A DNA stretch of 64,000 nucleotides, from the NCBI GenBank assembly GCA_028274465.1, contig CM051455.1, positions 115,171,547 to 115,235,546 on the forward strand. Direction: 5' to 3'. This DNA comes from Plantago ovata (lineage: Eukaryota > Streptophyta > Magnoliopsida > Lamiales > Plantaginaceae). Below are positions 32,557 to 42,626 of this stretch, piece after piece (within the stretch, counting starts at the first letter, position 1; each line of letters starts with the position of its first letter). The notes below the pieces were generated by a model. That model was not told where the DNA came from, ran no database searches, and saw nothing but the letters and a program-made list of their open reading frames with translations. The position numbers were made by a program, and so were the translations under genes.

Positions 32557-33825
32557 GAGACCGCCGAGGATGTGTGGGCGTGTTTCGAAAGGCTTGCTAA
32601 GGGATCTCAGTTCAAGGATCCAAGAGCAATGGTTAGGAGGCGTGGACCTGAGGCTCCACCAAACAAGGAGATCCCAATGCATGGAGTGAGTGGGGATCGA
32701 TTTGAGTGCTTCGCCAATGAGATGAAGCAAGTTCTCAAGAGCTCAGCTGGAACAACTCTCTCTAATGAAGTTTGCCGGGTATGCAAGAACTACGGGCATG
32801 GGGCTCATATGTGCAGGTCTGATTTGTCCAATGATAGTGTTTACTGGGTAGACCGTAGTAATCACAACTACGGAAACGACCACTGTGGAAATCCTGTTGA
32901 AGCATCTCAATCCAAGTCTGCTACTCTCTTTGATAAATTACAGAAATTGGTCGATTCCACCCAAGGTTTTCTTAAGCGTTATGAAAAAGATTCGGTGAAG
33001 ACAAGGGCGAGACTTGATCAGTTGGAGGCAAGCACTAGGCTTGCTCATCAAAAGATGCAAGAGTTGATTGAACGTGGAGCAAGTAGGGAGCAAGGGAAGT
33101 TGCCTAGCAACACTGAAAAATCGATGTCTATTACTTTGGTGGGTGATCTTCCTGTTGAGATCACTATCAAGAAAGCTGCTAAATGTGAGTGTTGCAAGGA
33201 TGGTGAGCCTCCACTAGCCAAGGAAGAAGAGAAGGACCTTGGTTTTGATGTGAGTGATGAGGAACAAGCGGATCCCGAGCCAATTTCTGATAGTTTCGAT
33301 GTTAAGTTTGGGATTGGTGAACTTGAAGATGTTCGTGCTACACTAGATACGGGATCTTACTCTAATGTGCTCCCTATGAATGTATTTGAGAAGAGTGGCC
33401 TAGGAGCGCTTTCGGAGCATAAGGCTATTGTGCAACTTGCGGACGGATCCTTTGTACGACCCGAGGGCATTGTGAAGAACGTATTGGTTAAGATTGTTGA
33501 AGCTTCTGTATACACCAACTTTGTTGTGATGTCGGCGTCTGCTCCAGGGATGGGTGAAGTTTTTCTCTTGGGGCGAACGTTCTTGACTAAGCTACACTCC
33601 GTAATCGACATCTATCGAAGAACTTGCACCATTGAGGTGGATGGCAAGCAACATGTGTTGCGAGCCATATCTGATCCTAGTCCACACTTCAATGCTTCTC
33701 ATTCTATTAACTACTTTGGTCTTGCTGTATATGTACATTCTCATTCTCAGGTACTAGGTATGAGGAAGAGATCAATGAAGGGGAAGTCTAGTACCCTCAA
33801 GAATAAGAGAGCAAGAAGAAGTTGA
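32557..33825 (+). CDS. G0 Gag C-terminus, zinc knuckle and protease
   Basis: The reading continues G0 gag after insertion B. It has a knuckle CRVCKNYGHGAHMC, the ELIERGASREQGKLPSNTEK block also found in D, and the protease domain ATLDTGSYSNVLPMNVFEK, VQLADGSFVRPEGIVKNVLV and LLGRTFLTKLHSVIDIYRR. It ends at a stop shortly before the GGGAGGCAACCC motif. Nothing resembling RT follows. Fossil. Confidence 0.85.
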   Translation, partial: ETAEDVWACFERLAKGSQFKDPRAMVRRRGPEAPPNKEIPMHGVSGDRFECFANEMKQVLKSSAGTTLSNEVCRVCKNYGHGAHMCRSDLSNDSVYWVDRSNHNYGNDHCGNPVEASQSKSATLFDKLQKLVDSTQGFLKRYEKDSVKTRARLDQLEASTRLAHQKMQELIERGASREQGKLPSNTEKSMSITLVGDLPVEITIKKAAKCECCKDGEPPLAKEEEKDLGFDVSDEEQADPEPISDSFDVKFGIGELEDVRATLDTGSYSNVLPMNVFEKSGLGALSEHKAIVQLADGSFVRPEGIVKNVLVKIVEASVYTNFVVMSASAPGMGEVFLLGRTFLTKLHSVIDIYRRTCTIEVDGKQHVLRAISDPSPHFNASHSINYFGLAVYVHSHSQVLGMRKRSMKGKSSTLKNKRARRS

Positions 33826-34661
33826 GTCAGAGACTTTATAAATAATGGCGTTGTCCGGGAGGCAACCCGGAGTTTTATTGCTTTTTGTATTGCATGCATA
33901 TTTATTTTGAGCATGGCATTGTGTTTTATTTTATGTTTTTGTATGTTTTTGGTGATACAATAGGTTTTAAGATGATAATTTTGCGTTTTGGGAGGAAAAA
34001 AGCGTCTCCAGGAGTCTGGAGATGCCAGGCGAACCGCCCCCCACGTGGGGCGATTCGCTTGGCAAGTCTAGGCTTCCTGGGACGTTCTGGACGCCCCAGG
34101 CGAATCGCCCCTCGCCTGGGGCGGTTCGCCCCGGGTATCCAGAAACCCGAAGTTCCGGATTTTTGTTCGAAAATCCAATTTTCTCCTATTATGCTAAATT
34201 ATTGATCTTTTATCGCCCGTTTTGGTTTCTCACAAGTTTCCTTGAGTCCTATAGGTTACATGTACAAGTTAGCTCTCACCTTAAATCCACTTTTGACGTT
34301 CGGGACGAGCGACGACGTTCAGGTTTTGGGGGGAGGGGTTATCGCTGGCTATCTCTATACTTGTTTTGCTTATGATAAACTCGTGAAACCCTTTGTTTGC
34401 ATTCGCACGTTTACCGCTTTCGTAGTATTTAGTTCCATACACTATATTCATCCTAGTATAGTTTTGCATGTTTTCTGTGGAGTTTATTGCCAAATTTTTT
34501 GAACTTTTTTATTGGGTAGATTAACTAGTTATGACCTTTGACCATGCGTTTCATCTCTATGAATTTGTTTGAGGTTTTTCTCGCTTGGCTTGTCACATTT
34601 ATATATGCACTTAGTTAAGCTTGGTAGTCTTGACATCACTTAGTGGTGTTTTCTCTGCTGC
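33826..34661 (+). other. 3' non-coding region of G0, first part
   Basis: No gene was seen. It holds CCGGGAGGCAACCCGG (about 33856-33871), a GCG-NNN-CGC hairpin cluster (34020-34140), an AGG...GGGGGGAGGGG block (about 34319-34336), and sequence shared with D and C1 up to the solo LTR. It resumes at 35884. Confidence 0.8.
34020..34140. repeat. GCG-NNN-CGC hairpin cluster after protease of G0
   Basis: The perfect unit GGGGCGGTTCGCCCC lies at 34118-34132; imperfect units around GCGATTCGC, GCGAATCGC and GCGAACCGC precede it. Confidence 0.82.
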
Positions 34662-34666
34662 GGTTC

Positions 34667-35878
34667 TGATGAACGTGTATTTACACTTTCATTCGAGTCT
34701 TTTTTCACCAATTTAGCTATCCTCTATGTTAATTTAGCTATATTTTAGTGCATTTTATTAGAATAGTGTCACGTTTCCCTTTAGTTTGTATTTTACAGGT
34801 TTTGGGTGAAAAACGAGGTTTTCGAGCAATTATATTGAAGTGGACGAGGAATTGGTGTTCCGGAGGCATTTTTGGAGTATCTAGAAGATTCCGGATAGGA
34901 TTTGAAGTCTAGGGGTCGAGTCTGAAGGCTAAAAGGTCACTAGAAGGCAAAAACCGAGTCCGAAAAGGAAAAGAAATCCAAAAACGCGTCAATTGCCGAC
35001 AGCACCTCCCGGGCGATTCGCCCCGGACGTGGGGCGATTCGCCCCGGACGTGGGGCGATTCGCCCCACACCAGGCGATTCGCCCGGTGTGTGGGGCGACT
35101 CGCCCCACACCTGCCGAATACCTATATATAGTTGCTCAGTTTTCTCCGTTTTTCATACTTTCTCAGACCTTTTCTCTCACCTTTCTCATTAGTTTTAGGT
35201 AGGAATTCTCCAGAGCATGTTCTGGGGATTCTTAGCATAGGAGGCACTTTTTCTTATCGTTTTGGAGCTTGTAAGATCGGGATTCTTCGGAGATTGACAA
35301 CCTTCGGTAACATTGTATCTTACAGTTTTTCTATTCATATTTATTTATCTTTCAACATGTTTTCATTCAATCTTGCTATGATTTCTGTTGATTGCATGCC
35401 ATCTATGTGTAGCTAAATTTATCGTTGGTGATAGTATGTGACTTCTTAGCGAAGGGTTAATAATTATGTTGATGGCGGTAAAGCGAATCAGACTTTGTGT
35501 TATTGCTTTATTTCTTTGATCTATCTAAAACCTCTATCTTCGTAGTGTTGAATAATAACGGAACACAATTGGACAATTTATTGATCAAAAGATCTCTATG
35601 CAAAACGATCGGGTACTTCATGCATGATTATTAACCTGCTATGCTTTGAATGATCATACTATCACTAACTTCCATTATCTGATAAGAAAAACATGTGCTA
35701 AGTAGTTTGTTGATTTTATATTTTAAGTTAGATTAAATAAAGCTAGTTATAGTCCTTAGAGATCGACACTCGAGGTTATTTTACTGCTACACTACGATTT
35801 TCGTTGTAGTTGTGAATTGCCTTTGGCTAAATACAAATTTATTTGATTAATTAGAACCTGACAAATTCCGGTTCATCA
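34667..35878 (+). repeat. solo LTR (C1-type Athila family) with perfect TSD
   Basis: The 1212 bp LTR runs from TGATGAACGTG to GGTTCATCA, with TSD GGTTC at 34662-34666 and 35879-35883. It lacks internal sequence, as expected after LTR-LTR recombination. The hairpin cluster 35017-35113 includes GGGGCG-ATT-CGCCCC units. It sits in the 3' region of G0. Confidence 0.93.
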
Positions 35879-35883
35879 GGTTC

Positions 35884-36949
35884 ACGAAGGCCTTTATAAT
35901 AAGATGATGCATGTTAGAGTCTTGTGGTTGTTTTCCCGTGTAATTATGTACCTAAGAGGCAACAAGTCATCACCTTGCTTTGAGATTGCTAAATGCCTAG
36001 GAAGGAGGTAGTGTGAGATTGTGTGATCCTTTGTTTGAAACCTATTCTAACGAATAGGTTTGGGGAGGGGGTTATGCTGTCATTATGACTTGTTTTTCGA
36101 TTCTGAGTGTTGTGAGTTTGTTTTCCTTTTTCGTAAAGTTTGTGCTCCAACCTATTTTTTCGAATAGGTTTGGGGAGGTCGTTTGTGAGTCATTGTAATT
36201 TCTTTTTCGTTGTGCTACTGCTGGCTATATAAAAAAAAAGAGAGAGGAAAAAAGAAAGAAAAAAATCGGAAAAAAAGGAAAAAGAAAAAAATCCAGAAAA
36301 AGAAAAAGAAAAGACCCCAGAAAAGCATAGAAGGGTCCAAACAAAGCCAAAAAGCAGTTTAGCAAAGTGTTTGTCTCGTTTTTCAATTCTTGTAATGTTC
36401 GTAATCGAGTTGTAAAGTGTGTCTTTTGTTTGTTTGAGTGTCATCTGTTCTAGACCACCCTCGTCCTGCCATTCAGGAAGTGGTGATTAGTTTATGACTT
36501 TGCTTGAGAGATGGGTAGAATAGGGGAGTGTGATCTTTTAGGGAACTCTCCTTCGTTTGATGAGAGCCAGTATTGGTTCGACCTCTTTGAGGGAAAGTCT
36601 TAACTTGGTGAACAGTAGTAAGTCCTCAGTTTCATAGGCACGGGACAACCATTCGTATTTTAACATGTTTCATTACGTCGTCACTAACTAGGTCCAGGTA
36701 GAGAATGTTACGAGAGACTATCTTGTTTAACATAGTGCATATGTGAATGTGTATGAGTCAATCGAGGCATTCTTCAACCAATATCCATGTTATGATTTGT
36801 ATGGTCATTGTTCATAAGTTTTTGATAGACTCAATAGATTAGTTCATTTCATTTGGCATGAGACTCCATTTTGTGTGTTGCATTGGTTTTTTTGCATTAG
36901 AGTCTAGCTTAGTTGCTTGAGGACAAGCAAAGGTTCGGTTTGGGGAGTT
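35884..36949 (+). other. 3' non-coding region of G0, second part, and PPT
   Basis: It continues the block interrupted by the solo LTR. Two AACCTATT/GAATAGGTT hairpins with GGGGAGG lie at 36038-36070 and 36149-36178, with an A/G-rich tract at 36222-36320 and the PPT GGTTCGGTTTGGGGAGTT at 36932-36949. Confidence 0.82.
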
Positions 36950-37602
36950 TGATAAACGTGTATTTTACACTTTCATTCGAGTCTTTTTCACCAATTTAGC
37001 TATCCTCTAGGTTAATTTAGCTTATATTTTAGTGCATTTTATTAGAATAGTGTCACATTTCCCTTTTCTTTGCATATTTCAGGTTTTAGGTGAAAAAGGT
37101 ATTTTTATGGGCAATATTGATGAAGAGGACGAAGTTTTGGTGTTTCGAGGACATTCGTGGTGTATCTAGAAGGTTCCGGATGAGATTTGAGGCCTAGGGG
37201 ACGAGTTTCAAGGCTTAAAGGTCACTAGAAGGCAAAATCCGAGTCTGAAAAGGAAACCAAGTCCAAAAACTCGCTAATCACCGACTGGAGGTCCCGGGCG
37301 GTTCGCCCGGGACGGGGGGCGGTTCGCCCCGTGCTTATCGTAGCCTATTTATATGTTTCGCCTGTTTAGTCGTTTTTCATACCTTTTCACCTTATTTTGA
37401 GAGACAAATTCTACAGAGCCTGTTCTGGGAATTATTAGCATAGAAGACTCTTTTTCTTATTGATTTGGAAGCTTAAGCATAGAAATTGGTCATCTTTGAT
37501 TCTCGATTCTCGCTTGTGAGTTAGCAATTCATCGGAGATTGACAACCTTCGTTGGTAACTTGTATCTCACGATTTTTCTGCTTTTATTTATTTCATTCAA
37601 CA
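36950..37602 (+). repeat. start of the 3' LTR of G0
   Basis: It begins TGATAAACGTG after the PPT and follows the family LTR for about 650 bp, including a small hairpin cassette (37290-37332) with GCG-GTT-CGC cores. It then meets the inverted LTR of E. Confidence 0.85.
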
Positions 37603-39239
37603 AGAATCAAAGCAAGATTGAACGAAAACATGTTGAATGAAATAAATAAAAGCAGAAAAATCGTGAGATACAAGTTACCAACGAAGGTTGTCAATCTCCG
37701 ATGAATTGCTAACTCACAAGCAAGAATCGAAAATCAAAGATGTCCAATCTCTATGCTAACGCTTCCAAATCAATAAGAAAAAGACTCTTCTATGCTAATA
37801 ATTCCCAGAACAGGCTCTGGAGAATTTGTCTCTCAAAATAAGGTGAAAAGGTCTCAAAAACGTAGAAAAATAGGCAAAGATATATATAGCTGCGGAAACT
37901 CCCCGGGCGAGTCGCCTGGTGTGGGGCGAATCGCCCCACGTCCCAGGTGGTTCGCCTGGGACATCCAGACTGGAGAGAGCGAGATTTTTGGTCTTCTTTT
38001 CCTTTTCGGACTCGGATTTTTCCTTCTAGTGACCTTTAAGCCTTGAAACTCGTCCCCTAGGCCTCAAATCTCATCCGGAACCTTCTAGATACACCACGAA
38101 TGTCCTCGAAATACCAAAACTTCATCCTCTTCATCAATATTGCCCATAAAAATACGTTTTTAACGTAAAATCTAAAAAATGCAAAGAAAAGGGAAACGTG
38201 ACACTATTCTAATAAAATGCACTAAAATATAAGCTAAATTAACCTAGAGGATAGCTAAATTGGTGAAAAAGACTCGAATGAAAGTGTAAAATACACGTTC
38301 ATCAAACTCCCCAAACCGAACCTTTGCTTGTCCTCAAGCAACTAAGCTAGATTCTAATGCAAAAAACCAACGCAACACACAAAATGGAGTCTCGGCCAAA
38401 TGAAATGAACTAATCTATTGAGTCTATCAAAAACTTATGAACAATGACCATACAAATCATAACATGGATATTGGTTGAAGAATGCCTCGATTGACTCATA
38501 CACATTCACATATGCACTATGTTAAACAAGATAGTCTCTCGTAACATTCTCTACCTGGACCTAGTCAGTGACGACGTAATGAAACATGTTAAAATACGAA
38601 TGGTTGTCCCGTGTCTATGAAACTGAGGACTTACTACTGTTCACCAAGTTAAGACTTTTCCTCAAAGAGGTCGAACCAATACTGGCTCTTATCAAACGAA
38701 GGAGGGTTCCCTAAAAGTTCACACTCCCCTATTCTACCCATCTCTCAAGCAAAGTCATAAACTATCACCACTTCCTGAATAGCAGGACGAGGGTGGTCTA
38801 GAACAGATGACACTCAAACAAACAAAAGACACACTTTACAACTCGATTATGAACATTACATGAAATTGAAAAACGAGACAAACACTTTGCTAAACTGTTT
38901 TTTGGCTTTCTTTGGACCCTTCTTTGCTTTTTTTGGGGTCTTCTCTTTTTTTTCTTTTTTTCTTTTCCAGATTTTTTCTTTTTCCTGGAATTTTTTTTCT
39001 TCTTTCTTTTTATCGATTTTTTTCCTTCTTTTTTATTTTTATTTTTTTGTATATATAGCCAGCAGTAGCACAACAAAAAAGAAATTACAATGACTCACAA
39101 ACGACCTCCCCAAACCTATTTGAAAGAATAGGTTGGAGCACAAACTTTACGAAAAAGGAAAACAAACTCACAACACTCAAAATCGAAAAACAAGTCATAA
39201 TGACAGCATAACCCCCTCCCCAAACCTATTCAAACAAAG
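37603..39239 (-). mobile_element. Athila-like fragment E (LTR start plus 3' region), inverted
   Basis: This minus-strand fragment has part of an LTR (37603-38304), a PPT, and a 3' non-coding region (38305-39239) with the same hairpins (39112-39135, 39222-39241) and a purine-rich tract on the minus strand as in G0. It has no coding part. Its hairpin cassette at 37905-37965 differs from that of G0, so E is a relative rather than a copy. Confidence 0.82.
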
Positions 39240-39362
39240 CAGTAGCTAGGTTATTATTAAACTTCCATTTTTGCACGTACATGTTGTGGTCTTTTTTTTT
39301 TTTTTTTTTTATTTTTTTCCCATGATACACATGCCCATCCATCGGTTAAACTATGAAGCTAA

Positions 39363-39388
39363 GAGCCCGTTTCGTTCTGTAGGAAAAG
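39363..39388 (+). mobile_element. PIF/Harbinger-like left terminus, 26 bp stub
   Basis: After the trinucleotide TAA the sequence GAGCCCGTTTCGTT... matches 21 of 26 bases of the Harbinger-like end at 54354. It is cut off by a SIRE LTR. The rest of 39240-39388 shows nothing recognisable apart from a T-rich run at about 39291-39318. Confidence 0.5.
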
Positions 39389-39972
39389 TGTTGGTCCCTT
39401 TAAACAACAAGAAAAGACTAGAGGGGGGGTGAATAGTCTTTTCAAACTTTCGTCGTTTAAAACTTTCTCAGCAAGGACTTATTACTTTTCAGTAATGAGT
39501 TTGCTTATACTTAACTTTCTCAACAAGCACTAGTTACTTTTCAGTAACGAGTTTTGCTGATACTTAAAATCAGGGAGCGGAAGTCTTTGTACAATAAGTG
39601 CTTTGTCAGTAAGTGATAGTTTCAGCAAGTGAACAGATTGACAGTGTACAAATAGATATGCTTTGCTGAAAACTAAATGCAGTAAGTAAGTCACACAAAC
39701 ACTTTTATAGTGGTATCTGAGAGTGGCGCAAATGCAAGTACTTTCAGCAAGGAGGTCACATATGTTTTCAGCAAGTGGTCAGTCTCAGTTTCAGCAAGCA
39801 CAACCTACTCTGTCGTTTAAATTTTCACTTATGCAAGTTGTTGCTGAAGTTTCCACTTTTTGATCAACATGTGCCTTTGTAGATACCATCTTCAGAAATC
39901 TTCTAGTATTCAGTCTTCGAATTCTTCAAGTTTTTGAACGGTTCTAATGCTTCAATAGTTTGTTTGTGTAAA
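39389..39972 (-). repeat. shortened SIRE-like LTR (family A)
   Basis: It starts TGTTGGTCCC and follows the A-family LTR in both its first and later parts, but is much shorter than the about 1.6 kb of intact copies and is truncated where F begins. Confidence 0.82.
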
Positions 39973-39993
39973 TGATGAACGAGATTGTCAGAC

Positions 39994-40719
39994 TCAATTA
40001 ATCAAATAAGTTTGTTTGGGTGCATGGACCAGAACATAGGAGTCAAGATCAAGAGTGTCTATAGCAATAGAAGCTAAGCATGTCGATTCAGAGACACCAA
40101 AATCTTCAGAGAGTAGCTCCTCGACCTCAACACAACTCAAGACAACACTTTCTGACTCAGGTGAAGCAATGGATTCAGTCATCACCTCCTCCACGACTTC
40201 TTCTTTACCAACAATCTTGACATCCTCAAGTAAAGACATGGAATCCAAGCTAAGCACTGAAGAGGCTTCATCAATAGATTCTTCACCACATTCCTCTACA
40301 TTGGCTATGTCGACTTCTGGTGGCGAACTAGTGATGCGAGACGTCCATGTCCTTGAATCGGGAGGTGAGTCCCAATCCCAATATTCCATAAACTTGTTGG
40401 TTATTTCACCCCAAGTGTGCAATGATCTTGCCGGCGGGATTTTAAGCCATTCTCGAGCTCTCCCTCTCAAGGCTCCCATAAATCCTCTTATACAAAGCTG
40501 CTCATGTGATAAAATAACCCCCTCCACATTCTCACGATGTATCCTCAACACACCTTCCTTGAACGTGTCTAAGAACTCTCTTGGACCATCACCACTCGAA
40601 AATGTGGGAACAACGGAGTAGTACGAAGGATCAAAGTCATAATCCTTGAAATCTTCATCCAATGTTATGCAAGGCCCTCGAGGTTGCACATACCTTGTCA
40701 AAGAATCTCGTATACTCAT
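39994..40719 (-). CDS. F Gag-like protein (partial)
   Basis: The 241-aa frame has VVPTFSSGDGPREFLDTFKE, CIRGFMGALRGRAREWLKIPPARSLHTWGEITNKFME, the plant Gypsy Gag core, then an acidic Ser/Glu-rich tail. It differs strongly from the Gags of C1, D and G0, so it is a separate subfamily. Its C-terminus runs into LTR sequence. Fossil. Confidence 0.72.
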   Translation of the reverse strand: MSIRDSLTRYVQPRGPCITLDEDFKDYDFDPSYYSVVPTFSSGDGPREFLDTFKEGVLRIHRENVEGVILSHEQLCIRGFMGALRGRAREWLKIPPARSLHTWGEITNKFMEYWDWDSPPDSRTWTSRITSSPPEVDIANVEECGEESIDEASSVLSLDSMSLLEDVKIVGKEEVVEEVMTESIASPESESVVLSCVEVEELLSEDFGVSESTCLASIAIDTLDLDSYVLVHAPKQTYLIN

Positions 40720-41036
40720 CCATACAAGGAGCTAGTTTCTGCACATGAGGAAACAAGAAACCAAGGAGCAGAATCCACAAAAGAATAACAAAAAACTTGC
40801 AAGGAAAAATCTTCTAATCTAATAATATATACAAAGAGCGCAAGCACGCTAGGTAACCAAGAGCAGATTAGATAAATTTGTTGAAAAAGATAGGGGGAAA
40901 GAAATGAGGTAAGAAAGTGAAGTTGCTAAGAGTAAACCTTAGAGCTTATTCTAGGAGTTGAATGTTGAAAATACAAATAAGCTAAAGAGTAAAAAGGAGT
41001 AAAAGTCCCCGGCAACGGCGCCAATTTGATGAAGGA

Positions 41037-42262
41037 GATTGTCAGACTCGAACAATCAAATAAATTTGTTTGAAAGCCAAAGGGCAACTCACAACTACAC
41101 AAAACACGTAGTGCAGAGGTAAGATGACCTCGAGTGTCGATCTCTAGGGACTTAACTAGCTTTAACTAAATAAGTATATATAAATTCATAAACAAATCTA
41201 ACAATGCTTGACTTAACAATATATGATGAGAGCTGGTGATAGTATGCTCATTCTAAGCATCGGGTTCTAATTATGCATGAAAGGGCAACTCGTACTGCTT
41301 TAAAAGTAATTCGAATTAACAAACACCAAAAACAGATATGTAGACGTGTATTTTGAAAGCTTCCTATCTATACTAATACTTGGCTAAGGTTGTCAGTCTT
41401 AGTTCAAGCAGTACTTGATAATTATAATTATTGAATCGATGATCTTGAATTGTCCTAGTGTTTCTAACACTTTCATACGAAGATATTGGCTTAGTCGGAT
41501 CAAAGAATCGAATTAAGATAATTAAACAAGTAAAATACTCAGTAAATCAATCATGCACAATATGAACCCTAGCTACGAATTTACATACTATCACCAACTA
41601 GAAACTTAGCTACTCATATCAAAATCTAAATCAACACAAGCAATCATATATGAAAACATCATTGAATTGAAAAGATAGAGTATGAAAAAGGTGAGATACA
41701 AAGTTACCACCGAGGGTTGTCAATCTCCGGTGAATGGCTAAACTCACAAGTTTCTAGCAAGGTGATATCAAAAGATGTCCGAATCTCTATCTTGGTTCTC
41801 CAAATTGCTAAGATAATGTAGTTCTAAGAGAAAAAATACCCAGAACAAGCTATAGGGTTTAAGTCTGCAAAATTATGATCTAGGATATGAAAATTCGCAA
41901 TTTTACAAATATATATAGTTGTCTGTCGGCAGCTCCCACCAGGCGGACCGCCGGACATGGGCAGAGAGTTGCCCGTGCCTTTTCTTCCTCCAAGTCTTCG
42001 ATTTTGAGCTCCGAAACGTGGTCTTTTGGCCTGGAAAAACGTCCCGGTACTACTTGACACACCACGGGTGATCTTGTTGCACCAAAACTTCAATGTTTCG
42101 CCATGATTTACATTCAAAAGTGCGATTTTCACCTAAAACCTGAAAATATCAAAGAAAATGGAAATGTGACACTATTCTAACAGAATGCACTAAAATGCAT
42201 GCAAGAGGATAGCTAAATTGGTGAAAAAGACCCGAATGATAGTGTAAAAAACACTGTCATCA
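41037..42262 (-). repeat. 5' LTR of F
   Basis: The 1226 bp LTR runs from TGATGAAGGAG to CACTGTCATCA on the plus strand. It shares the CTCGAGTGTCGATCTCTA block with other Athila LTRs in the window. Confidence 0.82.
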
Positions 42263-42626
42263 TCCTTCTTCTCTGTACCGCCATTTTCTTTCCCTCCATC
42301 GTCTTCCCTCAAAATTAACCAGAATGACGCCATTTATGAATGGTTTAAAGCGCCGTGTCCGGATTGTTTGGAATTTCGCTTACTGGAGGAGTTCCGGTGA
42401 CTGTATTTTTGCGATTTGGGAAAACATCATCCACTGTGCAAAAAGGTACTATTTCTACTGCTAAACTTGAATTTTGGTGTTCATTGTTAATGATTTTGGT
42501 CGCAGTTTTTGTTATATATGCATTACGTACAATTCTGGTGAAACCCTAGGAGTCTGTATGTGTTTTGTTTAGGAATATTTTTTTTTGTAGTTTGTTGTGA
42601 TATGATTTGTATGTTTATTGCAGAGT

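Larger units (their letters stand above)
5135..37602 (+). mobile_element. Athila-like Gag-protease element G0 (host of the nest)
   Basis: G0 is a plus-strand Ty3/Gypsy-derived element. Its parts are an LTR remnant (5135-5358), a tRNA-Asp-type primer-binding site (5362-5379), gag (5493-6106), insertion B (6107-32556), gag-protease (32557-33825), a long 3' non-coding region with hairpins (33826-36949), and the start of the 3' LTR (36950-37602). No reverse transcriptase or integrase region is seen between protease and PPT, so it looks non-autonomous. The LTR, PPT and 3' region resemble those of the full element C1. It is broken by several insertions and truncated at both LTRs. It must be older than B, C1 and D. 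Confidence 0.8.
36029..39239. repeat. large imperfect inverted repeat (about 1.6 kb arms)
   Basis: The left arm 36029-37602 (G0 3' region plus LTR start) is mirrored by 37631-39239 on the opposite strand. The centre is a 28 bp unpaired stretch that matches further LTR sequence of the right arm. The arms are very similar next to the centre and diverge in the hairpin cassette and the A/G-rich tract. They therefore look like two related elements joined tail to tail rather than one recent copy. Confidence 0.85.
39973..42262 (-). mobile_element. Athila-like fragment F with its own Gag
   Basis: F is a minus-strand Gypsy fragment with a full 5' LTR (41037-42262), tRNA-Asp-type primer-binding site (41016-41033), a leader, a gag frame, and only a short piece of LTR-like sequence at its other end (39973 on). 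The outer flanks show no matching TSD, so it is a rearranged remnant. Its LTR has a GGCG-GAC-CGCC hairpin at 41942-41952. Confidence 0.75.

Noticed and set aside
42263-42560. Possible small gene before the MULE transposase
   Set aside because: Short frames without recognisable domain; could be transposon leader or host DNA, evidence too weak.
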